Assembly (NCBI RefSeq): GCF_001983995.1
Contig: NZ_CP019450.1
Location: 1,922,001 to 1,986,000, forward strand
DNA from: Halioglobus japonicus
Lineage (GTDB): Bacteria > Pseudomonadota > Gammaproteobacteria > Pseudomonadales > Halieaceae
DNA length: 64,000 bases
Reading direction: 5' to 3'
Part shown: positions 1 to 7,131 of the stretch, one piece after another
How positions within the stretch are numbered: the first letter of the stretch is position 1
Layout: each line of letters opens with the position of its first letter
The notes under the pieces: generated by a model
Told to the model about the DNA's origin: nothing
Database searches by the model: none
The model's input: the letters and a program-made list of their open reading frames with translations, nothing else
Translations under genes and position numbers: made by a program

Positions 1-86
1 GAAGCCTTGTATCCATCTTTTGACGCCTTGAAAAGTTTCCTCAAGCGACTTTCTACCTCGTCAAGATATTCGGTTCGATCGCGCAT
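1..86 (-). CDS. N-terminus of unknown protein, cut by window edge
   Basis: The first about 28 residues of a leftward gene are visible, starting MRDRTEYLDEVESRLRKLFK. The ATG at 86 is preceded by GGGAG at a normal distance, which supports the start. The fragment is charged and helical. I do not recognise the family and the rest lies outside the window. Confidence 0.45.
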   Translation of the reverse strand, partial: MRDRTEYLDEVESRLRKLFKASKDGYKA

Positions 87-187
87 ATATTAACTCCCGA
101 TGCTTCGCTGTCATTGGGCTGATGTCCATAGGATGATCGCTTTTCAGCAAGAGAAAACGTCCATGTTTTCTCTAAGTCTGCAGTGTT

Positions 188-457
188 TCAGGTCATGTGG
201 GATTCTAGAAAATGTTTGAATCTATGAATCTTCGACTCATCTGTAAACAGAGTGAAGGTCGCAACGTCTGTATCGACTCTCATGTACTGCGTTCCTTCAT
301 TGTGATAGATGAGTAGTTTGTCCAAATCAACTCTTATTTGGAGCCCTATATCAGCCCCCGCATGAAAGGTGAGATACGGTGTTCTCACGGGGTTAAGTGA
401 CATAACGGCGAATATTCCTCGGTCACCAAAGCAAAATACAACTTCTTCTGTAACCAT
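188..457 (-). CDS. Hypothetical protein, 89 aa
   Basis: Small soluble protein of unknown family, with no signal peptide or membrane segment. Its ATG overlaps the stop of the gene in front (TGATG), so the two are probably translationally coupled. It sits in the short block left of the tRNA remnant and may belong to an integrated element. No function can be assigned. Confidence 0.45.
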   Translation of the reverse strand: MVTEEVVFCFGDRGIFAVMSLNPVRTPYLTFHAGADIGLQIRVDLDKLLIYHNEGTQYMRVDTDVATFTLFTDESKIHRFKHFLESHMT

Positions 458-678
458 CAGAGCCTCCCATGTCGGATAATGTTGGTGATTGAGTCTTCCA
501 TGCGCTCGTGAGAATACTCGCCGGCAAAGCAGGTCTTCGCACCGCTTTCCTTGTCGTAGAATGTGACGGTAGCGATTCTCACTGTTTCCCCGCTTAACTT
601 GGGGAGTTCCTGTACCGTGATCTCACATCGATCGTCGAAACTGGACCAATCTGGTACTTCCTGTGCTCTGGTATCCAT
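457..678 (-). CDS. Hypothetical protein, 73 aa
   Basis: The open frame runs back to 969, but that extension is the antisense of a tRNA 3' end and is not protein-like. The ATG at 678 (MDTRAQEVPDWSSFDD) has GAGGA about seven bases upstream and is the likely start. The product is acidic, soluble and of unknown family. It overlaps the next leftward gene by one base, suggesting a two-gene operon. Confidence 0.45.
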   Translation of the reverse strand: MDTRAQEVPDWSSFDDRCEITVQELPKLSGETVRIATVTFYDKESGAKTCFAGEYSHERMEDSITNIIRHGRL

Positions 679-920
679 AGTGCTGTCCTCATCATATTCA
701 TCAAAGTCGCGGCCTAGCGGCCATGTATGGCTTTTTTTAGGAGGAGGACCTCTCGGGCTTTGGCAGAGATTGGTTCTGGCAGGCTGATTAGCCGTGCCCG
801 GCTGGTTGCATAACCTGCCAGCTACCAAAGTCGTGTGGTAATTTGTGTGGTGCCTGGTCGCTGAGTGACGCCGAGTGTCGCTATCGTGATTGCTAAGTGT
901 CTGATTTATAGAGACATTCG

Positions 921-968
921 GCGACAGTGAGCAACCTATCGAGGGTTCGAATCCCTCGCTCTCCGCCA
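921..968 (+). other. 3' remnant of a tRNA gene (Ser-like), possible att site
   Basis: The segment ends in a T-arm (GAGGG, TTCGAAT loop, CCCTC), a 7-base acceptor strand GCTCTCC, then GCCA. No matching 5' acceptor GGAGAGC lies within 100 bases upstream, so this is only the 3' part of a tRNA. Such 3' fragments are typical of the distal end of elements integrated by tyrosine recombinases. The full tRNA would lie outside the window. The tRNA-Ser assignment is tentative. Confidence 0.55.
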
Positions 969-1028
969 TCTAAACAAAAAGGGCACCCCACCGGGGTGCC
1001 CTTTTTGTTTAGATGGCGGAGAGCGAGG
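954..1028. repeat. Perfect 36-bp inverted repeat with 3-nt loop
   Basis: The left arm 954-989 and right arm 993-1028 are exact reverse complements around the loop ACC. The core (GGGCACCCC / GGGGTGCCC followed by TTTTTG) is a rho-independent terminator. Unusually, the arms extend outward through the tRNA acceptor strand, so an inverted copy of the tRNA 3' end lies on the right side. Confidence 0.85.
979..1009 (+). terminator. Rho-independent terminator after the tRNA remnant
   Basis: A 9-bp GC-rich stem (GGGCACCCC with GGGGTGCCC, loop ACC) is flanked by AAAAA on the left and TTTTTG on the right. It can therefore work on both strands. It is the core of the longer inverted repeat described separately. 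Confidence 0.7.
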
Positions 1029-1053
1029 ACTTGGTTCGCCCCCTCCGTTCGAA

Positions 1054-1127
1054 AAACTTCTCCCACGGAGAAGTTTAGACGCCGAAGGCGCCCCGCAGGG
1101 GTCAGAGCGCGCCAAAGCGCGCTCTGA
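1054..1127. repeat. Row of four adjacent hairpins
   Basis: Four perfect stem-loops follow with almost no spacing: 1054-1076 (10-bp stem, loop CAC), 1080-1090 (CGCC/GGCG), 1091-1101 (CCCC/GGGG) and 1102-1127 (11-bp stem TCAGAGCGCGC, loop CAAA). No coding is seen. They may be an intergenic repeat element or mark the edge of a mobile element. Confidence 0.65.
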
Positions 1128-1286
1128 TCAATCCCTCGCTCAGTAGCTCTCTCCAAACTCCGTTGGGTGCCCTTTTTTGTTTAGCATAAACCCAAAACGG
1201 GACCCAGAGGGTTCCGTTTGTTGTTTTACTGCGTGAGTGGCTGGTTGAGGCCGCCATGTGTCTTTGTTCACATCACCTCCTTGCCC

Positions 1287-1511
1287 TCAGGCGATTGCGT
1301 TAACGTAGTCGTACTTTGCGACCGACATGTTCAGTACATCGCAGATCCGCTGTTTGGATGTACCCATGTAGCGCAGCTGTTTAAAGGTGGAGACATTCAG
1401 GTTCAGCAGTGTCCCGGTGAGATTGGAATCGGAATCAGCAGGGCCCGATCGAATACATTCTGGGGGCGGAGGTCGGTGGTCGGGCGTTCGATATTCATGG
1501 TCATCATCCAT
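1287..1511 (-). CDS. Possible small protein, 74 aa
   Basis: It begins 45 bases after the sugar transferase stop, in the same direction, so it could be the last gene of that unit. The C-terminal half (FKQLRYMGTSKQRICDVL...) reads like a helical, possibly DNA- or protein-binding segment. The N-terminal half is proline-rich and less convincing. No good ribosome site is seen. The family is not recognised. Confidence 0.35.
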   Translation of the reverse strand: MDDDHEYRTPDHRPPPPECIRSGPADSDSNLTGTLLNLNVSTFKQLRYMGTSKQRICDVLNMSVAKYDYVNAIA

Positions 1512-1556
1512 TCGGGTTTGTTGTTACAGAGAGTTTGGTGTGCAGGTAAAGCGTGT

Positions 1557-2249
1557 TTAGTAAGCGCCGCGTGCAGTCAGGACAGCAGGCACGGTGCGAA
1601 ACAGAATTTCCAGGTCCAGCAGCACAGACCGCTGCTTGGCGTAGTCGATGTCCAGGGCAACTTGGCGATCGAAGGGCAGGTCGGAGCGGCCGGAGATCTG
1701 CCACAGGCAGGTGATGCCGGGCTTAACCTGCAGACGGCCACATTCGTAAGGGGTGTACCGGGCGACTTCGCTGGGAATGGCTGGGCGGGGGCCTACCAGT
1801 GACATATCACCGCGCAGTACGTTCCACAGCTGGGGCAGCTCATCGATAGAGGCTTTGCGGATAAAACGGCCGACGCGGGTAATACGCGGGTCACGCTTCA
1901 TCTTGAACAGTACGCCGCCGTCCATTTCGTTCTGTGCTTCCAGTTCGGCTTTGCGCTGCTCGGCATCGATGTACATGGAGCGCAGCTTCCAGCAGCGAAA
2001 CTCGCGCTTGCCTTCACCCACGCGTACCTGGGAGAAGAACGCGGGGCCGGCAGAATCGAGGCGAATCCACAGGGCCACCAGTGCAATCACAGGAGCGAGG
2101 ACCAGCAGGGCGCAGACAGCGCCGACGATATCGATCGCGCGTTTGCAGACCAGGTAGCCAGTCTCGTTGCGCTCAGGGCGTCGGGTAACGATGGAATCGA
2201 TGGCGCCAGTGCCGGCTAGTGTGGTGTTGATGATAGTGAACCGGGCCAT
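1557..2249 (-). CDS. Undecaprenyl-phosphate sugar-1-phosphate transferase (ExoY/WcaJ C-terminal type)
   Basis: It transfers the first sugar-1-phosphate onto undecaprenyl phosphate at the inner membrane and so starts repeat-unit assembly. The 230-residue protein has one hydrophobic segment near residues 35-62 and the family motifs KLRSMY and DELPQLWNVLRGDMSLVGPRP. It is the short form without the N-terminal multi-TM region of full WcaJ. The start at 2249 is chosen because AGGAG lies eight bases upstream; an in-frame ATG at 2267 lacks this. It is divergent from the main polysaccharide operon and has its own sigma-54 promoter. The sugar cannot be read from sequence. Confidence 0.88.
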   Translation of the reverse strand: MARFTIINTTLAGTGAIDSIVTRRPERNETGYLVCKRAIDIVGAVCALLVLAPVIALVALWIRLDSAGPAFFSQVRVGEGKREFRCWKLRSMYIDAEQRKAELEAQNEMDGGVLFKMKRDPRITRVGRFIRKASIDELPQLWNVLRGDMSLVGPRPAIPSEVARYTPYECGRLQVKPGITCLWQISGRSDLPFDRQVALDIDYAKQRSVLLDLEILFRTVPAVLTARGAY

Positions 2250-2291
2250 GGTGTATCTCCTGAGCATTTCGCGCGTCGTGGGACACCAACC

Positions 2292-2306
2292 GCAAGGCCT
2301 ATGCCA
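2292..2306 (-). promoter_or_regulatory. Sigma-54 (-24/-12) promoter of the sugar transferase
   Basis: Read on the minus strand the site is TGGCATAGGCCTTGC. It matches the consensus TGGCACGNNNNTTGC with GG and GC exactly 12 bases apart. The predicted start of transcription is near 2280, giving a leader of about 31 bases before the ATG at 2249. An enhancer-like site is centred 119 bases upstream of that start. Confidence 0.7.
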
Positions 2307-2392
2307 ATCCTGTAAGGCTATGATTTATATATATAAAGTGTGTTTTTGGGTGATTTTGGTGGGGTGCGCGGGCGGGGTGCTAGCGCTCTGAA

Positions 2393-2405
2393 TTGCAGAT
2401 TGCGA
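2393..2405 (-). promoter_or_regulatory. Enhancer-like 13-mer, possible response-regulator site
   Basis: In the direction of sugar transferase transcription it reads TCGCAATCTGCAA. It shares 10 of 13 bases with CCGCATTTTGCAA in front of the SLBB gene. Both are centred 119 bases upstream of the predicted sigma-54 start. Read on the plus strand (TTGCAGATTGCGA) it also resembles the published LuxO-type box TTGCA-N3-TGCAA with one mismatch. It lies between the two divergent promoters and could serve both. Confidence 0.5.
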
Positions 2406-2519
2406 TGTGATTTGGGAAGGACGGCGCCGTTGAGGCAGTAAATCTGTGGGGTCGCCGCTGAAATTGCTGAAGTCGATGATATGACTGCCGAAAAAATTAT
2501 ATCGCCACTCGCCAGGTAG

Positions 2520-2534
2520 TGGCACGACAAGTGC
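2520..2534 (+). promoter_or_regulatory. Sigma-54 (-24/-12) promoter of the glycosyltransferase operon
   Basis: TGGCACGACAAGTGC has a perfect -24 element, and the GG and GC are exactly 12 bases apart. The -12 element is GTGC instead of TTGC. Predicted transcription starts near 2546, 29 bases before the ATG at 2575. Confidence 0.7.
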
Positions 2535-2574
2535 ATCCACTTCGCCACAGTAGCAATCCGCGGGAGCATCTTGC

Positions 2575-3465
2575 ATGTCACGCCACAATGAAATTCTGGA
2601 GATTGTCACCTGCTCATATCGTCCGGACCTCGAGCGGTGCAGTCGGCTGTGTGCCAGTATCGACGAATTCGTCGATCCTACTATCGTGCACACGCTGCTC
2701 GTGCCTCGCCGAGATCGCGAAGCATTTACGAGCCTGGAAAACCATCGCCGTAGGGTGTTGGCGGTAGAGGCGGTTGTGCCGGGTCGCTATCGACAGTTGC
2801 CGTTTAGTGAAAAGCTTTGGATAGACGCCTGGGGTTGGCCGTTGCGCGGTTGGGTCATGCAGCAGTTGGTTAAACTCAGTATCAGTGAAGCGGTGGGCGC
2901 CGAGCTAATCGTCTTCGCGGATTCTGACCTGCAGTTTATTCGACCGCTGGCCAAAGAGCGCATCTTCAGCGGCGGAAAGCTGCGCTTACATAGAGTCCCA
3001 TGCTCAATGAACGAAGGTCGCCACTTGCGCTGGCGCGCGCGGGCAGCTGAGCTGCTTGGTGAGTCACGTGACTATTTTGGCAGCGATTATGTGGGGCAGC
3101 TCATCACCTGGCGCAGAAGCAATCTGGTGGCCCTGCACGCACATATTGAGTCGGTAACCGGTCGCCCCTGGCACACTGTGTTTGCGCGAAGTCTCGATAT
3201 CTCTGAATACATTCTTTACGGCAGCTTCGCGGAGCACGTACTGGGATTGGAGACCGCAGGTCATTTCCCTGAAGCGACGGATCTATGCCACTGCTGCTGG
3301 TTTGACCACCAGGCGCAGGGGCTGCTGAATGGCACGATTGAGGTTGCCCCGGAAGCATTGGCACTGCACGTGCAGTCCAATCTTAAGTTAACGCCGGAGC
3401 ATGAGCGCGCGGTCTTTGCGTCGGCGCTCAGGTACGGTGTCAGCCGTCAGGAGGAATGGGCATGA
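2575..3465 (+). CDS. DUF6492-type glycosyltransferase-like protein
   Basis: Probably adds a sugar to the polysaccharide repeat unit in the cytoplasm. The 296-residue protein has a GT-A-like layout: an N-terminal segment EIVTCSYRPD, then a DxD-type motif FADSDLQF near residue 114 expected to bind metal and nucleotide sugar. It resembles the DUF6492 family, whose exact activity is not established. GGGAG lies eight bases before the ATG. It is the first gene of the rightward operon and overlaps the next gene as ATGA. Confidence 0.65.
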   Translation: MSRHNEILEIVTCSYRPDLERCSRLCASIDEFVDPTIVHTLLVPRRDREAFTSLENHRRRVLAVEAVVPGRYRQLPFSEKLWIDAWGWPLRGWVMQQLVKLSISEAVGAELIVFADSDLQFIRPLAKERIFSGGKLRLHRVPCSMNEGRHLRWRARAAELLGESRDYFGSDYVGQLITWRRSNLVALHAHIESVTGRPWHTVFARSLDISEYILYGSFAEHVLGLETAGHFPEATDLCHCCWFDHQAQGLLNGTIEVAPEALALHVQSNLKLTPEHERAVFASALRYGVSRQEEWA

Positions 3466-4703
3466 AGCGCTTGTTGTTTGTTTCTCCGGAGCTACCCTAT
3501 CCCATGCAGAGTGGCGGCAAGGTTAAATCGATGAAGCTACTGCACGCGCTGTCCAAGCGCTACCGGGTCACCTTCGCTTCACCGCTTAAAGGCGAGGATG
3601 CGAGCCATGTTGACGAATTCCACGCGGCCTCGCCCTGTGTCGAGCACGTGCATGTGTCTGTCGATGTCCCACGCAGCGCGATCAATCTATTGATCAGTTA
3701 TTTACAGGGCATACCGCTGAATGTACGGCGCACAATGGACAGCGTACTGCGCAACAGAATTGCCGATGTGGCCGATGATTTTGATGTGATTTTCCTCGAC
3801 CACTACGAAGTCTATCCCTACCTGCCGCAGGGCTACGGCGGGCTGGTTGTTTACCATGCGCACAACGCCTATTTTAAGATCTGGGAGCGCTACGCCAGCT
3901 TGCCTGGCAATCCGGTTATGCGGGTCGCCTCCTATCTGGAAGCTATTCGGGTGAGGCGCTGTGAAGCCAGTGTGGCCCGCCAGGCCGATCTCGTGTTCGC
4001 CGCCCCGAGTGATGCCCGCGAGCTCGTCGATGCAGGTGTATCCGGCAATTGTATCCGTCCAACTTTCCACCTCGGCGACGATAGCTATCTGCAGCGCAAT
4101 GAACTTTGCTTTCAACGCACGCGCAAGAAACTGATGTACGTTGGGCTGCTCAGCTGGGAGCCCAATGTGCAGGGATTATTGTGGTTTATTGAGCATGTCT
4201 GGCCGCGCCTGGAGCCCTGTCATCCCGACCTGGTCTTCGATGTTGTCGGCAAGAACCCTGATCCACGTCTGGTCGATGCGGCTGCGGCGCACGCGGGAAT
4301 AACCTTGACTGGGTTTGTTGCCGACCTGGAGGACATCTATCGCGATAGCCGAGTGTCTGTAGCACCGCTGCTGTTCGGCAGTGGTATGAAGGTAAAAGTG
4401 CTTGATGCCATGGCGCGCGGAATACCGACCGTAACCACACCTGTGGGTGCAGAAGGTATTGATATCCGCAACGGTGTGCATCTGATGGTAAGTGAAGCGC
4501 CGGACCATATGGCGTCGCAGATTGACCAGCTGCTCAGTGATGCTGTTTTGTGGGACACCCTGCGAACGCAATCCCGCCAACTCATTGGCGAGCGCTACAC
4601 GTGGGCAAGTCTTTTCGAAAGTATGCACCGGGATATGGATCACGCACTGTCGTTGAAGCGTGATGCGGTGTCACTAGAGAATGAAGTCGCCAATGTCGTC
4701 TGA
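3462..4703 (+). CDS. Glycosyltransferase, GT-B fold (GT4-like)
   Basis: A 413-residue retaining-type glycosyltransferase for repeat-unit assembly. The N-terminus has the typical opening MKRLLFVSPELPYPMQSGG. The C-terminal half carries the GT-B donor region (LMYVGLLSWEPNVQGL, then FGSGMKVKVLDAMARGIPTV and GAEGI). The start at 3462 is preferred over an ATG at 3456 because GGAGG lies seven bases upstream and the ATG overlaps the preceding stop. Donor and acceptor sugars are unknown. Confidence 0.85.
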   Translation: MKRLLFVSPELPYPMQSGGKVKSMKLLHALSKRYRVTFASPLKGEDASHVDEFHAASPCVEHVHVSVDVPRSAINLLISYLQGIPLNVRRTMDSVLRNRIADVADDFDVIFLDHYEVYPYLPQGYGGLVVYHAHNAYFKIWERYASLPGNPVMRVASYLEAIRVRRCEASVARQADLVFAAPSDARELVDAGVSGNCIRPTFHLGDDSYLQRNELCFQRTRKKLMYVGLLSWEPNVQGLLWFIEHVWPRLEPCHPDLVFDVVGKNPDPRLVDAAAAHAGITLTGFVADLEDIYRDSRVSVAPLLFGSGMKVKVLDAMARGIPTVTTPVGAEGIDIRNGVHLMVSEAPDHMASQIDQLLSDAVLWDTLRTQSRQLIGERYTWASLFESMHRDMDHALSLKRDAVSLENEVANVV

Positions 4704-6021
4704 GGCGGTGAATGAGTCGCAGCGGAGTTTGCCGCGCGAGTGGATGCGATTTGTTCCTGCAGCAATGATGGCCTCGAGCCGGTGTGCGGCGGTGGCTATC
4801 CAGTTTCTCTGTCAGCTCATCATCGCCAACCTCGCCGGAGCTGCGGGTCTGGGCCTATTTCAGTTATTCAGTTCCTGGACCTGTATCCTGGGTGAGATGT
4901 TGGCCCAGGGCTTGCCGGCGCGGATGATGCGGGTGATATCGGTAGGTTTTGACCGCGGTGACCATTCCTATTGCCGTGAACAGATGCGCGTTGCATCGAA
5001 ACGGATTCGCTATCCGGCCCTATGGATTCTGTCGATCTCTATTCTGGCGATGATGCTGTTGCAGGCCACGGACTGGAGCACGAGCGAGTTACCCCTGGCT
5101 TGGCTGATTTTTGCCGTGGTGGTATCTGCTTCGCTGTTTGCGTTGCTGCGTATCTACGTGGAAGCCCTAAAGGGTACGGATGCGCCATTGGCGGCCGTTA
5201 GCATTGAGAGCCTTGGGCCTCCGATTCTGGTGCTGATGGTCTGTTTGGCCTGTTGGTCAGCGGGTATCGCCCTGTCATCGTGGCTGTTACTGATAGCGGG
5301 CACGACCGGTTTCGGATTGTCGCTCGCTGTGACCGGTGCACTACTGCGTAAGCGCCTGTCGATCACCCGGGCAGGCACTTCACACAAGGCGCAGGTTGAC
5401 GAAGACCAGCGCGAACAGCGAGCCCTGTGGGCCAATAGTGTGCTGGCCATTGTGTTTGTACAGCTGCCATTTATTCTTCTTCCCTGGTTTGCCGACGTCG
5501 CACAAATCGGTGTGTTTTCGGTGGCGCACAAATTGGTGAACCTGGTCACTTTACTGCTGGTACTGATGGCCGCAGTGTTTGGCCCTGCATTTGCGCGGGC
5601 GGGTGAGCAACGGAATGTTTCGGCATTGCGAGAATTGCTGCGTCGCACTCAGTATTTATCGATGGGTATCTTCCTGCCCTTGGCTGCGATGCTGGTTGTG
5701 CTCCAAGGGCCCTTGACCATGATGTTTAACTTCCCCCCCGAAGCTCTTCAACCTTTTCTGTACGCGCTCTTGTTCGGGCAGTTGGTTAACGCTGCCACGG
5801 GTCTTCCCGGATTATTGATGAATATGACCGGCGCGGCACAGCTGGAGCTTAAAGTGTTGCTTATGTCGCTCGCGTTTGCTGCCTTGCTCGGCGGCCCAGT
5901 CGGCTACTTTTATGGAGCCGTCGGTATTGCCTGGCTCGTGAGTGCCACGCTCGCACTGAAAAATTTCGCTTCGCTCTATTTCGCCAGGTGCCACCTGGTT
6001 CAGTTGGGAGAGATACAATGA
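4681..6021 (+). CDS. Wzx-like polysaccharide flippase / MATE-like membrane protein
   Basis: A 446-residue, very hydrophobic protein with about 12 membrane segments and a charged central loop (RAGTSHKAQVDEDQREQ). This is the layout of oligosaccharide flippases that move undecaprenyl-linked repeat units across the inner membrane. It overlaps the preceding glycosyltransferase by 23 bases and the following sulfotransferase by ATGA, so it is in the same operon. Wzx proteins are poorly conserved, so the call rests on topology and context. Confidence 0.75.
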   Translation: MKSPMSSEAVNESQRSLPREWMRFVPAAMMASSRCAAVAIQFLCQLIIANLAGAAGLGLFQLFSSWTCILGEMLAQGLPARMMRVISVGFDRGDHSYCREQMRVASKRIRYPALWILSISILAMMLLQATDWSTSELPLAWLIFAVVVSASLFALLRIYVEALKGTDAPLAAVSIESLGPPILVLMVCLACWSAGIALSSWLLLIAGTTGFGLSLAVTGALLRKRLSITRAGTSHKAQVDEDQREQRALWANSVLAIVFVQLPFILLPWFADVAQIGVFSVAHKLVNLVTLLLVLMAAVFGPAFARAGEQRNVSALRELLRRTQYLSMGIFLPLAAMLVVLQGPLTMMFNFPPEALQPFLYALLFGQLVNAATGLPGLLMNMTGAAQLELKVLLMSLAFAALLGGPVGYFYGAVGIAWLVSATLALKNFASLYFARCHLVQLGEIQ

Positions 6022-6944
6022 AACCCATGGATTTTCTCATCATTGGCGCGCAGAAATGCGCCACAACGACATTGTTCGAGCATTTGCGTCAGCACCCCGG
6101 TATCAATATGCCACTGGAAAAAGAGGTGCCATTTTTCACGGGACCCGAGCGGGATTGGAGCGACTGGCTGGCATTTGCAGAGCAGCAGTTCGGCGATGAT
6201 GATGGGCGTTTCTGGGGCAAAGCGACGCCGCAATACATGTGTGACCCCAATGTGCCGGCGCGCATTCATGCGCTCATGCCCTACGTGAAACTGGTGGCGA
6301 TTCTGCGCGATCCGGTGCAGCGGACCCGCTCGCATTATTTGATGGGGCGGCGCAGGGGCACTGAATATCGAACCCTTGATCAGGTGCTGCCGCGTCTGTT
6401 GGAACCCGAGGCCTTGCAGCGCAGCCGCTGTCTGCCGGTGCCTGATCATAGCCAGGGATATGAAGATGAAGCTGATTTCTATGTGACTTGGAGCGAATAC
6501 GGCAGGGTGCTGCAGGCCTATCTTCAGTACTTTGATCGCAGTCAGTTGCTTGTGCTGTACACAGAGGACCTGCAACGTGATCCCGAAAGTACCCTTGACC
6601 GATTGATGACGTTTATTGGTTTACCTATGGGTTTCCGCCCCGATACGCTGGGTGAGGTCATGCACAAAGGTGGCGGCAGCAACCGGATACCCCATGGCGT
6701 GCGTGAATGGTTGCGTCAACGCCAGCTCATCTACTCACTGTGGCAGCGTATACCGGCGGAGCGACAGGGCCGTCTGCGATTCCTCTATGAGTGCTGGAAT
6801 ACCCGCAAATCCTCTGGCCAGGAGGCCAGATTGCAACCGGAATGTGAGTATGCACTGCGCCGGCATTTTCAGCGAGATCTGGTACATTTTCGCGAACTGC
6901 AACTCGATCCGCCACCCTGGATGCAGGAGTATTCCGCTGCATGA
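6018..6944 (+). CDS. PAPS-dependent sulfotransferase
   Basis: Expected to transfer sulfate from 3'-phosphoadenosine-5'-phosphosulfate to a carbohydrate hydroxyl. The N-terminal MDFLIIGAQKCATTTLFEHL holds the 5'-phosphosulfate loop, with ATT in place of the usual GTT/GTS. AILRDPVQRTRSHYL near residue 95 is the 3'-phosphate binding segment. The length of 308 residues is normal. The start at 6018 follows GGGAGAG and overlaps the flippase stop. Its place inside the operon suggests a sulfated exopolysaccharide. Confidence 0.85.
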   Translation: MKPMDFLIIGAQKCATTTLFEHLRQHPGINMPLEKEVPFFTGPERDWSDWLAFAEQQFGDDDGRFWGKATPQYMCDPNVPARIHALMPYVKLVAILRDPVQRTRSHYLMGRRRGTEYRTLDQVLPRLLEPEALQRSRCLPVPDHSQGYEDEADFYVTWSEYGRVLQAYLQYFDRSQLLVLYTEDLQRDPESTLDRLMTFIGLPMGFRPDTLGEVMHKGGGSNRIPHGVREWLRQRQLIYSLWQRIPAERQGRLRFLYECWNTRKSSGQEARLQPECEYALRRHFQRDLVHFRELQLDPPPWMQEYSAA

Positions 6945-6948
6945 GGTC

Positions 6949-6961
6949 TGGCAAATTGCAA
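6949..6961 (+). promoter_or_regulatory. Second enhancer-like 13-mer upstream of the SLBB gene
   Basis: TGGCAAATTGCAA keeps the GCA-N3-TGCAA core of the other two sites. It lies 32 bases (about three helical turns) upstream of the site at 6981, as expected for paired sites of a sigma-54 activator. A perfect ATTGC-AAA-GCAAT palindrome (6955-6967) overlaps it. Confidence 0.4.
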
Positions 6962-6980
6962 AGCAATGTGTAGATCACTC

Positions 6981-6993
6981 CCGCATTTTGCAA
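6981..6993 (+). promoter_or_regulatory. Enhancer-like 13-mer at -119 of the SLBB promoter
   Basis: CCGCATTTTGCAA matches the site in front of the sugar transferase in 10 of 13 positions. Both have the same orientation and the same distance (centre at -119) to a sigma-54 start. It is the best candidate binding site for the NtrC-type regulator encoded at 15844. Confidence 0.5.
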
Positions 6994-7079
6994 CGCCGTG
7001 TGCGCCCAAAATCAGTCTTTTTTCGCCAGAGCCTATCGTAAGTGACTGTTTTATAGAGCCTAATTATTTTATTTGAGGC

Positions 7080-7094
7080 TGGCTCTAAAATTGC
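7080..7094 (+). promoter_or_regulatory. Sigma-54 (-24/-12) promoter of the SLBB export gene
   Basis: TGGCTCTAAAATTGC has exact spacing between GG and GC and a perfect TTGC -12 element. The predicted start is near 7106. This makes a TTG start at 7108 unlikely and favours translation from the ATG at 7132. Confidence 0.7.
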
Positions 7095-7131
7095 CGATAC
7101 AGAGGTATTGATCGCAATATCGGTGTTGCTC

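Noticed and set aside
870..968. Complete tRNA-Ser gene
   Set aside because: No 5' acceptor strand GGAGAGC and no anticodon arm were found, so only the 3' part is called.
679..969. Extension of the 457-678 gene to 969 (starts MAESEGFEPS)
   Set aside because: The extra part is the antisense of the tRNA T-arm and acceptor, a well-known source of false ORFs.
893..1156. ORF containing GERGIRTLD
   Set aside because: Also antisense tRNA plus hairpins; the protein is not family-like.
1218..1802. Plus-strand 194-aa ORF
   Set aside because: It lies mostly opposite the sugar transferase, whose family motifs are certain.
6950..6960. TGGCAAATTGC as a sigma-54 promoter
   Set aside because: GG and GC are only seven bases apart, which is too short; it fits an enhancer-like site better.
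7108..7110. TTG as start of the SLBB gene
   Set aside because: The predicted sigma-54 transcript begins near 7106, and AGAGG is too close to the TTG. ATG 7132 gives a good signal peptide.
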